From the NCBI GenBank assembly GCA_963699345.1, contig CAVOTL010000005.1:248001-312000 (forward strand): DNA of 64,000 bases. The letters are read 5' to 3'. The notes below the pieces were generated by a model. That model searched no databases. It had not been told where the DNA came from and worked only from the letters and a program-made list of their open reading frames with translations. The stretch's first letter is position 1, and each line of letters begins with the position of its first letter. Origin of the DNA: Bog-756 sp963699345 (GTDB lineage: Bacteria > Actinomycetota > Acidimicrobiia > Acidimicrobiales > RAAP-2). A program made the position numbers and the translations under genes. Below are positions 9,029 to 18,499 of the stretch, piece by piece.

Positions 9029-9057
9029 GTTCTACCATCGGAACAACTGGAAGACAA
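9029..9057 (-). promoter_or_regulatory. Sigma-70-type promoter for paralogue 1
   Basis: Read leftward: -35 TTGTCT, 17-bp spacer, -10 TAGAAC. The paralogue's promoter at 9859-9887 has the same layout and the same -10, which supports both. Confidence 0.65.
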
Positions 9058-9241
9058 CCTTTTCCGTCGGATGTTTCGACGGGGGTTGCGTCGGCCGACT
9101 CGCTGACCTGTCCACCCGCGTGAACGATACCTCGAGTTTCTGGGCGTGGATCGGCCGCTCGACCGGCCGTCCGTCGGAGCCCGCTGCACTGCCGACCCGA
9201 CCCGGTCGGATCGACGTCGCCCCGACCGGGTCGGGAACGCG

Positions 9242-9273
9242 ACGACGCCCCCCGGGTGACCGGGGGGCGTCGT
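9242..9273 (-). terminator. Strong stem-loop after the 9299-9778 gene
   Basis: A perfect 12-bp stem (ACGACGCCCCCC with GGGGGGCGTCGT) and the same 8-base loop as the terminator at 8418-8449, from which it differs by a compensated base pair. Confidence 0.7.
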
Positions 9274-9298
9274 GCGCTACTGCTGGGGGTTGGGGGGA

Positions 9299-9778
9299 CT
9301 ACAGGTTGAACGTGGTGCCCGGTGCCAGCTTGAGCTTGTTCTTGGTGAGGTCGATGCAGGCGGTGCCGGAGATGACGTCCCCGACGGCCGGAACGCCGAC
9401 ACCCGTGGTCGACGCCCCGGTCACCGTGCCGTTGGCGTCGTACTCGACGTAGCCCTTGCCGCACACACCCTGGCCAGGCGAGGTGGCCGTGATGGAGACG
9501 GTGGTCGTGGCGCCGCTCTTCGACCAGGTCAGATTGCTGTTGGGGACCTCGAGGGCGGCCGTGGACGCGGTGGCGTCCTTGTAACCCTTACCCCCGGACG
9601 GGGTGCACTTGGCGAAGGTCAGCGTGCCTCCGGCGAGTGTGCCCTTGAGCTTCACGCTCGAGCACTGGATGCCCGATGCGGCACCGGCGGTGCCGGCCTC
9701 GACGAAGCCGGCCGTTGCGACCGATGCCGGAACCGCCAGGGCGGCCACGGTGGCAGCAACAGTGAATAGACGACGCAT
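9299..9778 (-). CDS. Small secreted protein, paralogue 2
   Basis: 159 residues from the ATG at 9778, which has GGAGGGGG upstream. The signal peptide MRRLFTVAATVAALAVPASV is followed by a mature domain collinear with the 8473-8949 protein, including the Cys positions and C-terminal TKNKLKL. It is a tandem duplicate, each copy with its own promoter and terminator, so they are separate transcription units. No known domain is recognised. Confidence 0.75.
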   Translation of the reverse strand: MRRLFTVAATVAALAVPASVATAGFVEAGTAGAASGIQCSSVKLKGTLAGGTLTFAKCTPSGGKGYKDATASTAALEVPNSNLTWSKSGATTTVSITATSPGQGVCGKGYVEYDANGTVTGASTTGVGVPAVGDVISGTACIDLTKNKLKLAPGTTFNL

Positions 9779-9858
9779 GTAATCCCCCTCCATATCAGGA
9801 AATGCAGAGCCCACTTGGCCCGGCAAGGAAATGTGGCTCTCTTTCGAAGGCCAACGAA

Positions 9859-9887
9859 GTTCTACCATTGGAATAGCAGGAATACAA
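9859..9887 (-). promoter_or_regulatory. Sigma-70-type promoter for paralogue 2
   Basis: Read leftward: -35 TTGTAT, 17-bp spacer, -10 TAGAAC. It matches the promoter at 9029-9057 in spacing and in -10 sequence, and it leaves a leader of about 75 bases. Confidence 0.65.
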
Positions 9888-9962
9888 CCACTTTTAGACG
9901 ACGTTTATCGACTAATTCGCGGGTGACCACCCAGCGTGCGTAGCGGCGTACACAGTGAGTGA

Positions 9963-9981
9963 AACTGACGGTTCGTCAGTT
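9963..9981. promoter_or_regulatory. Palindrome AACTGACG-GTT-CGTCAGTT, candidate operator
   Basis: An 8+3+8 perfect inverted repeat, about 75 bp upstream of the paralogue-2 promoter. The inner CTGACG-N3-CGTCAG is shared with the site upstream of the cytochrome P450 at 56405-56419. Read leftward it could also serve as a weak terminator hairpin for the FN3 gene. Confidence 0.45.
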
Positions 9982-10082
9982 CGCCCTGTCACGAAGCCAC
10001 GAAAAGAGAAGCACGTTCTACCGAAAAACACACGGGTTCGTCCGGGGCGTGCATCCACGAAGGACCCGCCTCGAGGAGCCCT

Positions 10083-10116
10083 CGGGCGGTCCCGCGGGAA
10101 GTGCGGGGACCGCCCG
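10083..10116 (-). terminator. GC-rich hairpin after the FN3/GYWLV gene
   Basis: An inverted repeat CGGGCGGTCCC / GGGGACCGCCCG with a loop of about 11 bases, located just past the stop of the leftward gene ending at 10133. Confidence 0.5.
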
Positions 10117-10132
10117 GGGCAGCTCGACGAAC

Positions 10133-13100
10133 TCAGCCGGCGGCACCCACGATCGGGCTCGCCAGCTTCGTGCCGGCTTCCGATCCGTAGAACGCCGAGG
10201 CGTAGGAGAACACCCCTCCGTCAGCGGCGTACAGGTTGTAACCGCCGTCCGCACCCGCCACGATCGCCACCACCGGGCTGTTGAGGGGGGAGCCGCCGTG
10301 GCTGCCCACGAAGGTGGCGTCGCCGTAGGCGAAGACGCCGCCGTCGGCGCCCACCAACCAGTAGCCGTGACCGTCGTTCGTCACCGCCATGCCCACCACC
10401 GGGCTGTTGAGGGCGGAGCCGCCGTGGCTGCCGTAGAACGCGGCGTCACCGTAGGAGAAGACCCCGCCGTCGGCGGCCACCAGCCAGTACCCACGGCCGT
10501 CGGCGGTGGATGCGATGCCCACCACCGGGCTGTTGAGGGGGGAGCCACCGTGGCTGCCGTAGAAGCCGGCGTCGCCGTAGTTGAAGACGCCCCCGTCCGC
10601 GCCCACCAGCCAGTAGCCCCGGTCATCGGTCGTCGGGGCGATCCCCACCACCGGGCTGTTGAGGGGGGAGCCTCCGTGGCTGCCGTAGAAGCCGACGTCG
10701 CCGTAGTTGAAGACGCCCCCGTCGGAGGCCACCAACCAGTAGCCCAGATTGTCGGTGTCCGACGCCATGCCGACGATCGGACTGTTGGTGGCGGACGGAG
10801 ACCCGAGGGGTGTGACCATGCCCTTGGCGTAGATGGAGCCGTTCTTCGCCACCATCCAGTAGCCGGGCACGTAGGTGATGATCGGCGTGACCGCGTTCGA
10901 GGGTGACGACGCCGGGCCGGAGCCGACCCGGTTGGTGGCCGCCACGGTGAACGTGTACGTCGTTCCGTTGGTGAGTCCGGTCACGTCGAAGGAGGTCCCC
11001 GAGCCGGTGGTCACCGGCGTCTGGGCGGTCGTCCCGATGTAGGGGGTGATCACGTAGTGGGAAATCGATGCCCCGCCGTTCGAGGCCGGTGGCGTCCAGG
11101 TCAACGAGGCGCTGGAACCACCGGCCGTCGCCACCACGTCGGTGGGGGCGCCGGGGAGGGTGGCGGGCGTCACGGCGTTGGAGGCGGCGGACGCCGTCCC
11201 GGTGCCGACCGAGTTGGTGGCCGCCACGGTGAAGGTGTACGCGGTGCCGTTGGTCAGTCCGGTCACGTCGTCGGTGAGGACGTCGCCCACGGTGATCGGC
11301 GTCTGGGCCGTCGTCCCGATGTAGGGGGTGATCACGTAGTTGGTGATCGAGGCTCCGCCGTCGGAGGACGGTGCGGCCCAGGTCAGCGACGCACTGGCGT
11401 TGCCGGCGGTCGCCACCACGTCGGTGGGGGCGCCGGGGGCGGCCATCGGAGTCACCGAGGTCGACGGAGCCGACGCCGTGCCGGTGCCGACCGAGTTGAT
11501 GGCCGCCACGGTGAAGGTGTACGCGGTGCCGTTGGTCAGTCCGGTCACGTCATCGGTGAGGACGTCGCCCACGGTGATCGGCGTCTGGGCCGTCGTCCCG
11601 ATGTAGGGGGTGATCACGTAGTTGATGATCGAGGCTCCGCCGTCGGAGGACGGTGCGGCCCAGGTGAGCGAGGCGCTCCCGGCGCCGGCGGTCGCCACCA
11701 CGTCGGTGGGGGCGCCGGGGACGGGTGGCGGGCGTCACGGCGTTGGAGGCGGCGGACGCCGTCCCGGTACCGGCCGAGTTGGTGGCCGCCACGGTGAACG
11801 TGTAGGCGGTGCCGTTGGTCAGCCCGGTCACGTCGTCGGTGAGGACGTCACCCACGGTGATCGGCGTCTGGGCGGTCGTCCCGATGTAGGGGGTGATCAC
11901 GTAGTTGGTGATCGAGGCTCCGCCGTCCGAGGCCGGTGCGGCCCAGGTCAGCGACGCGCTGGCGTTGCCGGCCGTCGCCACCACGTCCGTGGGGGCGCCG
12001 GGGGCGATGACGACACTGGTCGGCGTCACCGAGTTCGACGGAGCCGACGCCGTGCCGGTGCCGACCGAGTTGGTGGCCGCCACGGTGAAGGTGTAGGCGG
12101 TGCCGTTGGTCAGCCCCGTCACGTCATCGGTGAGGACGTCACCCACGGTGATCGGCGTCTGGGCGGTCGTCCCGATGTAGGGGGTGATCACGTAGTCGGT
12201 CACCGGCGAACCGCCGTCGGAGGACGGTGCGGCCCAGGTCAGCGAGGCGCTGGCGTTGCCGGCGGTCGCCACCACGTCGGTGGGGGCGCCGGGGGCGCCG
12301 CCCAGGTTGACGTAGGCGGCCGCGGGGAACTGCAGGGGTGAGGCGCTGACCAGGGCCGTGGTCGACCCGGGGGCCAGCACCGGAGCGGTCGCATACGGCG
12401 GGGTGGCCCCGCCCGTCTGGGGCGGTCCGGCCGGGCTGCCCACCGTGTAGCCGGCGTAGCCGGTCTCCTGACAGTTGGCGGGGCCGTTGCCCGTGGCGCC
12501 CCCGAAGGTGAGCGCGAGCAGCACGCCGAGATTGAACTTGGTGACGCTGGTCACGCCGACGCCCGCGGTCCCCCCCGCGGTGCCCGCGGTGGTGAACACG
12601 TCGCCGGTGGAGAAGTTCGGGTCCGAGAAGACGAGAGCACTGGCGAACCCGACCGTGGCCTTGGTCGCGGCCTTGGTCGTCGCCGTGCTGATGACGGCGG
12701 ACGTCGTACCGTTGATGGAGGTGATGGTGGCGGTGGTGGGGAACCCGGCCCCGCCCGACGCCACGGACTCACCCACGGCCGCCTTGGAGAAGTTCCCGGT
12801 GAGCGTGGTCGACCCGCTCTTCCACGAGACACCGGTGGCCGTGCTCCCGGCGTTCGGCATCGAGATGGTGGGGGCGGTGTACTCGTAGCTGCCCGTGGCG
12901 TGGCCATCGGTCGATCCGATGTTCTCCTCCCAGCTCAGCGTGATCGGGTTGGACCCCACGCCGTTGGACTCGAGGTTGGCCACGAACGCCCCGGACAGGG
13001 TGGTGGTCGCCGTGCCCGACAGGCCGAAGGTCGCACCGGTCGGCGCGGCCGTGTCCGTGGTGGTGTTGGCGTCGAGCTGGGTGACGAAGGGCGCCACCTG

Positions 13101-13331
13101 GGATCCGGCCAACGAGTTCGTGCAGTCCGCCTCGTAGGAGACGGCGGGACTGGTCGGATTGCCCACAGGGTCGTTGTTGACCGCCCCGGCCACTCCGGGA
13201 CCGACGATGGCCGCCCCGAGCCCGGCCAGCACCAGCAGCGATCCGGCGGCCACCGAGCTCACCGCCCGTCGTGCCCTCCATCGGCCGCCGGCCCGTCCGG
13301 TCCTGTCCACCCGTGCTGATTCCGACGTCAT
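10133..13331 (-). CDS. Secreted FN3 and GYWLV-repeat protein (one frameshift)
   Basis: About 1065 residues if one extra base near 11720 is discounted; otherwise it reads as two pieces (13331-11550 and about 11701-10133). ATG at 13331 with GGGGAAG upstream. Order: an export signal or anchor (about 20-50), a unique Thr/Gly/Ala-rich region (about 50-365), five near-identical fibronectin type III domains of about 94 residues, then six repeats of the form GYWLVxxDGGVFxYGDxxFYGS. The frameshift falls at an FN3 boundary where GCCGGGGACGGGTGG replaces the GCCGGGGAGGGTGG seen in a sister repeat. It is likely a cell-surface or matrix protein with no enzymatic motif. Confidence 0.75.
10140..10880 (-). 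repeat. Six coding GYWLV repeats
   Basis: Six tandem units of about 42 codons, each with GYWLV, DGGVF and a YGDxxFYGS turn, then LNSPVVG. The DNA units are highly similar, with no spacer structure, so this is a protein repeat and not CRISPR. Confidence 0.8.
10885..12300 (-). repeat. Five tandem FN3-coding repeats
   Basis: Direct DNA repeats of about 282 bases, each encoding a fibronectin type III domain with PGAPTDVVATAG, YVITPYIGTTAQTP and VTGLTNGTAYTFTVAA. The near-identity at DNA level implies recent duplication or gene conversion, and makes this stretch prone to recombination and misassembly. Confidence 0.8.
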
Positions 13332-13798
13332 GGTTGCTTCCCCGATTCCTTGGCGTTCCCTGCGGTGCACCCGAAAAGGAGGGGCGGCTGGCCATCGGCG
13401 ATGCCCGAACGCCTCATGGTGATCCCCGGACACCCGGGCCCCCTCACCACCTGCCGCTCAATCCGCCGCTCCCCCTGGGCTGCGTCATGGTGTCATGGAA
13501 GTCGGGTTGCCGCAAGCACGATCACGAATTCTCCGGCGGAGTCAACTGGGTTCTCCGGCGGTTCGGCCCCTTCGGCGATCGGGACCGGCCCCACCCGGCC
13601 CCCGGGGCAGGTCGGACCGCGAGGATCGGGCGCCGCGCGGTCACGGCGTCCAACCGACGGGTGGATCGTCGTTCTCCCCGGAGCCGGACGCCACGAGCGT
13701 CCGGCGGACCGGAGAGGGTGGGGGGCGGCCCGCGTTACAGTCCGGCTCAGCCCGAGCCCCCGTCTGTCCTCCCGTCGAACCGGGCCGAGGAGACCCAC
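13332..13798. other. Non-coding region upstream of fhs
   Basis: 467 bases between the divergent FN3 gene and formate-tetrahydrofolate ligase. It contains a perfect 9-bp stem (GCCGGACGC / GCGTCCGGC, loop CACGA) at 13683-13705 and a TACAGT hexamer at 13736-13741 that could be the -10 box of fhs with a leader of about 50 bases. No ORF here has convincing composition, and I could not match a known riboswitch. Confidence 0.45.
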
Positions 13799-15505
13799 AT
13801 GCCTGACGCCCCACCCCTCACCGCGCTCGACATCGCGCGGCGGGCCACACTCCGGCCCATCACCGAGGTGGCCGCCGGGATGGGGATCGGCGAGCACCTG
13901 CTCGATCCGTACGGTCGCTATGTGGCCAAGGTGTCGCTCGACGCGGTCGACGCGCTGGCCGGGCGTCCCCGAGCCAAGTACGTCGTGGTCACCGCCATCA
14001 CCCCCACCCCACTCGGCGAAGGCAAGACGACGACGACCCTCGGCCTCGCCCAGGGCATGGCCCACATCGGCCGGCGGGCCACCGCGGCGATCCGCCAGTC
14101 GTCGATGGGGCCCACCTTCGGGATCAAGGGCGGTGCCGCGGGCGGGGGCTACAGCCAGGCCGCGCCCTTCGAAGCCTTCAACCTCCACCTGACCGGTGAC
14201 ATGCACGCGGTCACGGCCGCCCACAACACCCTGTCGGCGATCGTCGACAACCACCTGCACCACGGCAATCAACTCGACCTCGACCTCCACGCCATCACGT
14301 GGCGGCGGGTCCTCGACGTCAACGACCGGGCCCTGCGCAACATCGTCATCGGACTGGGCACGGCCGAGGACGGCATACCCCGCCAGTCGGGGTTCGACAT
14401 CACCGCCGCATCCGAGGTGATGGCCGTCCTGGCCCTGTCGACGTCGCTGCGGGACATGCGGCGTCGCCTGGGCGAGATCGTGGTCGGCTTCGACGGATCG
14501 GGTCGACCGGTCACCGCGGAGCAGCTGCGCGGGGCCGGGGCCATGGCCGTCATCCTGCGGGACGCCCTCAAGCCGAACCTGCTCCAGACGCTCGAGAACA
14601 CCCCCGTCCTGGTCCATGCCGGACCGTTCGGCAACATCGCCCACGGCAACTCGTCCGTGGTCGCCGACCTGATCGGCATCCACGCCGGCGACTACCTGGT
14701 CACCGAGGCCGGTTTCGGGGCCGACATGGGTGCGGAGCGCTTCTTCAACATCAAGTGCCGCGTCTCGGGACTCACCCCGGATGCCGCGGTGGTCGTGGCC
14801 ACGGTACGCGCCCTGAAGGCCCATTCCGGGGTCCATCGCGTCGTGGCCGGGCGCCCGCTGCCCCCCGCCCTGCTCGAGGAGAATCCGGACGAGGTGCGGA
14901 TCGGGGCGGACAACTTGGTGAAGCAGGTCCGCAACGTCCAGCTCCACGGGGTCACCCCGGTGATCGCCATCAACGCCTTTCCCGGCGACCACGAGAGCGA
15001 GTACGACGTGATCCGGGGGATCGCCGCGTCCCTCGGCGTCCGGTGCGCGGTCACCACGCACTTCGCCGACGGTGGGCGGGGAGCCACGGATCTGGCGGAG
15101 GCGGTGGTCGAGGCCGCCGCCGAGCCGTCCGGATTCCATTTCCTCTACCCGTCCGACGCACCGCTGCGGGCGAAGATCGAGACCATCGCCACCGAGGTCT
15201 ACGGAGCGGACGGGGTGGACTTCTCGGCCCCGGCCGGCCGGCGCCTCGATCAGCTCGAGAGCTCCGGGTTCGGTGGCCTGTCGGTCTGCATCGCCAAGAC
15301 CCACCTGTCGATCTCCTCCTTCCCCGAGATGAAGGGAGCGCCGACCGGGTGGCGACTGCCGGTGCGCGAGGTCCGGCTGTCGGCCGGAGCGGGCTTCGTG
15401 TACGCCATCTGCGGCGACATGCGGACGATGCCCGGCCTGGGGTCCCACCCGGCCGCGTTCGACATCGACATCGATGAACACGGTGACATCGTCGGCCTGT
15501 ACTGA
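13799..15505 (+). CDS. fhs: Formate-tetrahydrofolate ligase
   Basis: 568 residues, close to the family's usual 556. It joins formate to tetrahydrofolate using ATP to give 10-formyl-THF for one-carbon metabolism. The P-loop-like TPLGEGKTTTTLGL is at 70-83, followed by SSMGPTFGIKGGAAGGGYSQ, DITAASEVMAVLAL and a C-terminal KTHLSISSFPEMKGAP. ATG at 13799 with GAGGAG 7 nt upstream. It stands alone, convergent with the hydrolase at 15593. Confidence 0.97.
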   Translation: MPDAPPLTALDIARRATLRPITEVAAGMGIGEHLLDPYGRYVAKVSLDAVDALAGRPRAKYVVVTAITPTPLGEGKTTTTLGLAQGMAHIGRRATAAIRQSSMGPTFGIKGGAAGGGYSQAAPFEAFNLHLTGDMHAVTAAHNTLSAIVDNHLHHGNQLDLDLHAITWRRVLDVNDRALRNIVIGLGTAEDGIPRQSGFDITAASEVMAVLALSTSLRDMRRRLGEIVVGFDGSGRPVTAEQLRGAGAMAVILRDALKPNLLQTLENTPVLVHAGPFGNIAHGNSSVVADLIGIHAGDYLVTEAGFGADMGAERFFNIKCRVSGLTPDAAVVVATVRALKAHSGVHRVVAGRPLPPALLEENPDEVRIGADNLVKQVRNVQLHGVTPVIAINAFPGDHESEYDVIRGIAASLGVRCAVTTHFADGGRGATDLAEAVVEAAAEPSGFHFLYPSDAPLRAKIETIATEVYGADGVDFSAPAGRRLDQLESSGFGGLSVCIAKTHLSISSFPEMKGAPTGWRLPVREVRLSAGAGFVYAICGDMRTMPGLGSHPAAFDIDIDEHGDIVGLY

Positions 15506-15566
15506 CGCCGCCCGGAAGGCACCCGGGCACCGCGGACCGGACAGCGGGCCGCACCGCGCCGGGAGT

Positions 15567-15586
15567 CGGGCCGGCGCTCCGGCCCG
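15567..15586. terminator. Hairpin between convergent fhs and hydrolase genes
   Basis: An 8-bp GC stem (CGGGCCGG / CCGGCCCG, loop CGCT) in the 87-base gap between convergent stops. No T tract. Confidence 0.4.
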
Positions 15587-15592
15587 GTCCGG

Positions 15593-16381
15593 TCAGTCGG
15601 GGAGGCCGGCCAGGAACTCGACGATGGCGTCGGAGACCGGTCCGGGATGGGTCATGTTGGCCGCATGGGTACCACCCTCGACCACCACCACGCCGCGGCA
15701 GCCCACCAGCCCGGCGGCCAGGCGCTCGGCCTTGTCCATCGAGATGGACAGGTCGGCGGTGCCGTGGACGACCAGGGCCGGCGCCGTGATCCCACCCAGA
15801 CGGTCCTCGATCCCTTCGCGCTCCACGAGGGTCCGGCCCGGGATCGCCACCGACTCCTGGGGCAGCGCCTTCCACCGCGCCGTCCAGGTCGCCGAGAGCC
15901 CAGGCTCGCCCAGGATGAGGGCGGCGGTGGCATCGGCCAGCTCGTCGGAGGGACCGTCGGTCACCCAGGCATCGATCATCCCCTGGTAGATGGGGACCAC
16001 GTCGGCATCCTCGGGTCCGGCCTGGGTGGACAGCAGGATCAGGCCGCGGATTCGCTCCGGCGCCAACAGGGCGGCCCGGAGGGCCACGAATCCACCCTGG
16101 GACATGCCACCCACGACCGCCCGGTCGATGCCGAGATGGTCCAGGAGGGCGAGGCAGTCGCGGGCCAGGTCCCAGTAGGTGAACGGTCGCCCGTCATAGA
16201 CGGTCTCGCCGAATCCCCGGGCGTCCCACGTGATGACGCGATAGTCGTCCGCCAGGACGGCCACCTGGTCGTCGAACATCGAACGGTCCATCAGGAACCC
16301 GTGGGCCAGCACCACGACGGGGCCCGGTCCACCGGTGTCGTCGTACGCGATGGTCGTCGCCTCGACCGTTGCCGTCGCCAT
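15593..16381 (-). CDS. Alpha/beta hydrolase
   Basis: 262 residues from the ATG at 16381, with GAAGGGG upstream. The oxyanion region is AHGFLMDRSMF, the nucleophile elbow GGMSQGG, the acid lies in VVHGTADLSI and the His in EGGTHAANMTHPG. It resembles 3-oxoadipate enol-lactonase or haloperoxidase-like hydrolases, but the substrate cannot be assigned. It is downstream of the acyl-CoA dehydrogenase in the same direction (68-nt gap), so co-transcription is possible. Confidence 0.85.
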   Translation of the reverse strand: MATATVEATTIAYDDTGGPGPVVVLAHGFLMDRSMFDDQVAVLADDYRVITWDARGFGETVYDGRPFTYWDLARDCLALLDHLGIDRAVVGGMSQGGFVALRAALLAPERIRGLILLSTQAGPEDADVVPIYQGMIDAWVTDGPSDELADATAALILGEPGLSATWTARWKALPQESVAIPGRTLVEREGIEDRLGGITAPALVVHGTADLSISMDKAERLAAGLVGCRGVVVVEGGTHAANMTHPGPVSDAIVEFLAGLPD

Positions 16382-16449
16382 GTCGATCCCCTTCCGGCCG
16401 GGCCCCGGGGCAGTGTAGGCCGCGGCGCCCGCCGGGGGTCCGGACCGGC

Positions 16450-17598
16450 TCAGCGCGCCGCGCGCGGGAGTCCCAGTCCCAGCCAGGCGATGATGTCCCG
16501 CTGGATCTCGTTGGTCCCACCGCCGAAGGTGAAGATGGTCTGGCTTCGGGCCCGCTGTTCGAGGTGACCGCCGAGGACGGCACCGGGCGACCCCTCGGCC
16601 AGGTAGCCGGCCTGGCCCACGATCTCGAGCAGGACCCGGTAGGCCTCGAGGGCGAACTCGCTGCCGTACACCTTGGTGGCGGAGGCATCGGCCGGATTGA
16701 GCCCCTTGTCGGCGGCCCAGGCCACCTTCCAGTTGATGAGCTTGAGGTAGTCGGCCCGCGCCCAGAGACGGGCCAGGTGGATCCGGACCCACTCCTGGTC
16801 GATGGCCCGGCGTCCGTCGGCCAGCCGGGTCTCCTGGGCCCACTCCCCCACTTCGGTGATGCTCCGCAGGATGCCCGACACCGGACAGATCGCCACCCGC
16901 TCGAAGTTGAGCTGGTTGGTGATCAACGTCCACCCGCCGTTCTCCTGGCCCACCAGATTCGTGGCGGGCACGCGCACGTCCTCGTAGAAGGTGGAGCTGG
17001 TGAACTCCCCGGCCATCGTGGACAACGGGGTCCAGCTGAAGCCGGGGGTGTCGACCGGGACGATGAAGACCGACAGCCCCTTGTGCTTCGGGGCGTCCGG
17101 GTCGGTGCGGGCGGCGAGCCAGACGTAGTCGGCGTACTGGATGGCGCTGGTGTAGAGCTTGCGTCCGTTGATCACGTACTCGTCGCCGTCCCGGACGGCC
17201 CGGGTCTGCAGCGACGCCAGGTCGGTCCCGGCCCCCGGCTCGGTGTAGCCGATCGAGAAATGGACCTCGCCCCGCAGGATGGCCGGCAGGAAGCGCTCGC
17301 GCTGCTCGTCGGTCCCGAGCTGCATGATCGCCGGTCCCACGCTGTTGAGGGTTAGCAGCGGCAGGGGCACCCCGGCCCAGTGCGACTCCTCCACGAAGAT
17401 CATCTGGTCGATGGGGCCCCGGCCGTGACCGCCGTACTCGGTGGGCCAGCCGATCCCGAGCCAGCCGTCGTCGCCCATCCGCTTGATGGTGGTGACGTAG
17501 TCGGGTCGGCCACCCGGGCCGGGGGCGGCCAACTCGGCGAAGTAGGCGCGCAGCTCGGCCTGCAGCGCCAGCTGCTCCTCGGTCAGGGCGAGGTGCAC
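16450..17598 (-). CDS. Acyl-CoA dehydrogenase family protein
   Basis: 382 residues starting at a GTG at 17598 with GGGAG 7 nt upstream. FAD- and acyl-CoA-binding elements are visible: IGYTEPGAGTDLASLQT, YVINGRKLYTSAIQYADYVW and the C-terminal FTFGGGTNEIQRDIIAWLGL. The usual catalytic Glu of the YEGT motif is replaced by Gly (FGGGT), as in some alpha2-beta2 FadE proteins where the base lies elsewhere or in a partner subunit. No partner acyl-CoA dehydrogenase gene lies nearby. It is divergent from an SDR gene. Confidence 0.9.
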   Translation of the reverse strand: MHLALTEEQLALQAELRAYFAELAAPGPGGRPDYVTTIKRMGDDGWLGIGWPTEYGGHGRGPIDQMIFVEESHWAGVPLPLLTLNSVGPAIMQLGTDEQRERFLPAILRGEVHFSIGYTEPGAGTDLASLQTRAVRDGDEYVINGRKLYTSAIQYADYVWLAARTDPDAPKHKGLSVFIVPVDTPGFSWTPLSTMAGEFTSSTFYEDVRVPATNLVGQENGGWTLITNQLNFERVAICPVSGILRSITEVGEWAQETRLADGRRAIDQEWVRIHLARLWARADYLKLINWKVAWAADKGLNPADASATKVYGSEFALEAYRVLLEIVGQAGYLAEGSPGAVLGGHLEQRARSQTIFTFGGGTNEIQRDIIAWLGLGLPRAAR

Positions 17599-17646
17599 GG
17601 AGGGTCTCCCATGGCTGCGGACGTTACCCGCCCGACCGGTGTGGGG

Positions 17647-17652
17647 TACCTT
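17647..17652 (+). promoter_or_regulatory. TACCTT -10 box, leaderless start
   Basis: The hexamer lies 7 nt before the ATG at 17660, placing transcription start at or within a base or two of the start codon. No ribosome site is present. Confidence 0.45.
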
Positions 17653-17659
17653 CCCCCTC

Positions 17660-18454
17660 ATGACCCCGCCCCCCGCACCCACTCCGCCCGACGTCCTCTT
17701 CGACGTCGCCGACAAGACCGTGGTGGTCACCGGCGGGTCCCGCGGCATCGGTCGGATGATCGCCGCAGGGTTCGTGGCCGCCGGGGCCGAGGTGGTGATC
17801 GCGTCGCGCAAGGCGGACGCGGTGGCCGAGACGGTCGCCGAGCTGTCGGCCTACGGTCGCTGTCGCGGCCTGGCGGCCGACCTGTCGACCGAGGAAGGGG
17901 CGCGCCACTTCGCCGAGGCGGTCGGTGCCGACCACGACCGTGTCCACGTGCTGGTCAACAACGCCGGCGCCACCTGGGGCGCCCCGCTCGCCGAGCACGA
18001 CACCGCGTCGTGGTCGCGGGTGCTCGACCTCAACGTGCAGGGCGTGTTCCACACCACCAAGTTCTTCCTGCCGCTCCTCGAGGCCGCCTCGGGCGACGAC
18101 GATCCGGCCCGGGTCATCAACATCGGGTCGATCGACGGGATCCACGTCCCCGTCCTCGAGTCCTACTCCTACTCGGCGTCCAAGGCGGCCGTGCACCAGC
18201 TGACGCGCCACCTGGCCCGCCGACTCGCCCCCGGGATCACCGTCAACGCCGTGGCGCCCGGCCCGTTCGAGTCCAAGATGATGGCCGCCACCCTCGACGC
18301 CTTCGGTGACCAGATCGCCGAAGGGGCACCACTCAAGCGCATCGGTCGGCCCGACGACATGGCCGGGGTGACCATCTTCCTGGCGTCGCGGGCCGGCGCC
18401 TACCTGACCGGGGCGATCATCCCGGTGGACGGGGGGATCGCCACCGTCGGCTGA
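17660..18454 (+). CDS. SDR-family oxidoreductase, FabG-like
   Basis: 264 residues. VVVTGGSRGIGR is near the N-terminus, VLVNNAGATWG follows, INIGSIDG supplies the catalytic Ser, YSYSASKAA the Tyr and Lys, and the end is LTGAIIPVDGG. The ATG at 17660 was chosen over a GTG 21 bases earlier because TACCTT sits at leaderless spacing. It is divergent from the acyl-CoA dehydrogenase; both could act on related acyl-CoA or hydroxyacyl substrates, which is inference. Confidence 0.87.
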   Translation: MTPPPAPTPPDVLFDVADKTVVVTGGSRGIGRMIAAGFVAAGAEVVIASRKADAVAETVAELSAYGRCRGLAADLSTEEGARHFAEAVGADHDRVHVLVNNAGATWGAPLAEHDTASWSRVLDLNVQGVFHTTKFFLPLLEAASGDDDPARVINIGSIDGIHVPVLESYSYSASKAAVHQLTRHLARRLAPGITVNAVAPGPFESKMMAATLDAFGDQIAEGAPLKRIGRPDDMAGVTIFLASRAGAYLTGAIIPVDGGIATVG

Positions 18455-18499
18455 CCCCCACCGGACCCTCTTTCGACCCCGAATTGACCCTGGCCATTT

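Larger units (their letters stand above)
8950..9298. other. Intergenic region between the paralogues
   Basis: 349 bases carrying the promoter of the 8473 gene (9029-9057), its roughly 70-base leader, and the terminator of the upstream paralogue (9242-9273). In the middle stretch (9060-9240) I see no gene. Confidence 0.6.
9779..10132. other. Intergenic region with promoter, palindrome and hairpin
   Basis: 354 bases holding the promoter of the 9299 gene (9859-9887), a 19-bp palindrome (9963-9981) and the GC hairpin after the FN3 gene (10083-10116). No gene is supported here. Confidence 0.55.

Noticed and set aside
10015..10020. Third copy of the TAGAAC -10 box
   Set aside because: There is no matching -35 at 17 bp and no gene for it to drive.
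9955..10284. Small plus-strand ORF across the intergenic region and the end of the FN3 gene
   Set aside because: No ribosome site, Arg-rich, and partly antisense to the GYWLV repeats.
10140..12300. Regular direct repeats that could suggest a CRISPR array or tandem-repeat locus
   Set aside because: The repeats are multiples of codons, encode FN3 and GYWLV protein units, and have no unique spacers; no cas genes are present.
13600..13798. THF or ZTP riboswitch upstream of fhs
   Set aside because: I could not find the conserved core of either; only a simple 9-bp hairpin is visible.
13493..15481. Very long open frame on the minus strand across fhs
   Set aside because: It is antisense to a clearly conserved gene; long antisense frames are expected at this GC content, and the product has no family features.
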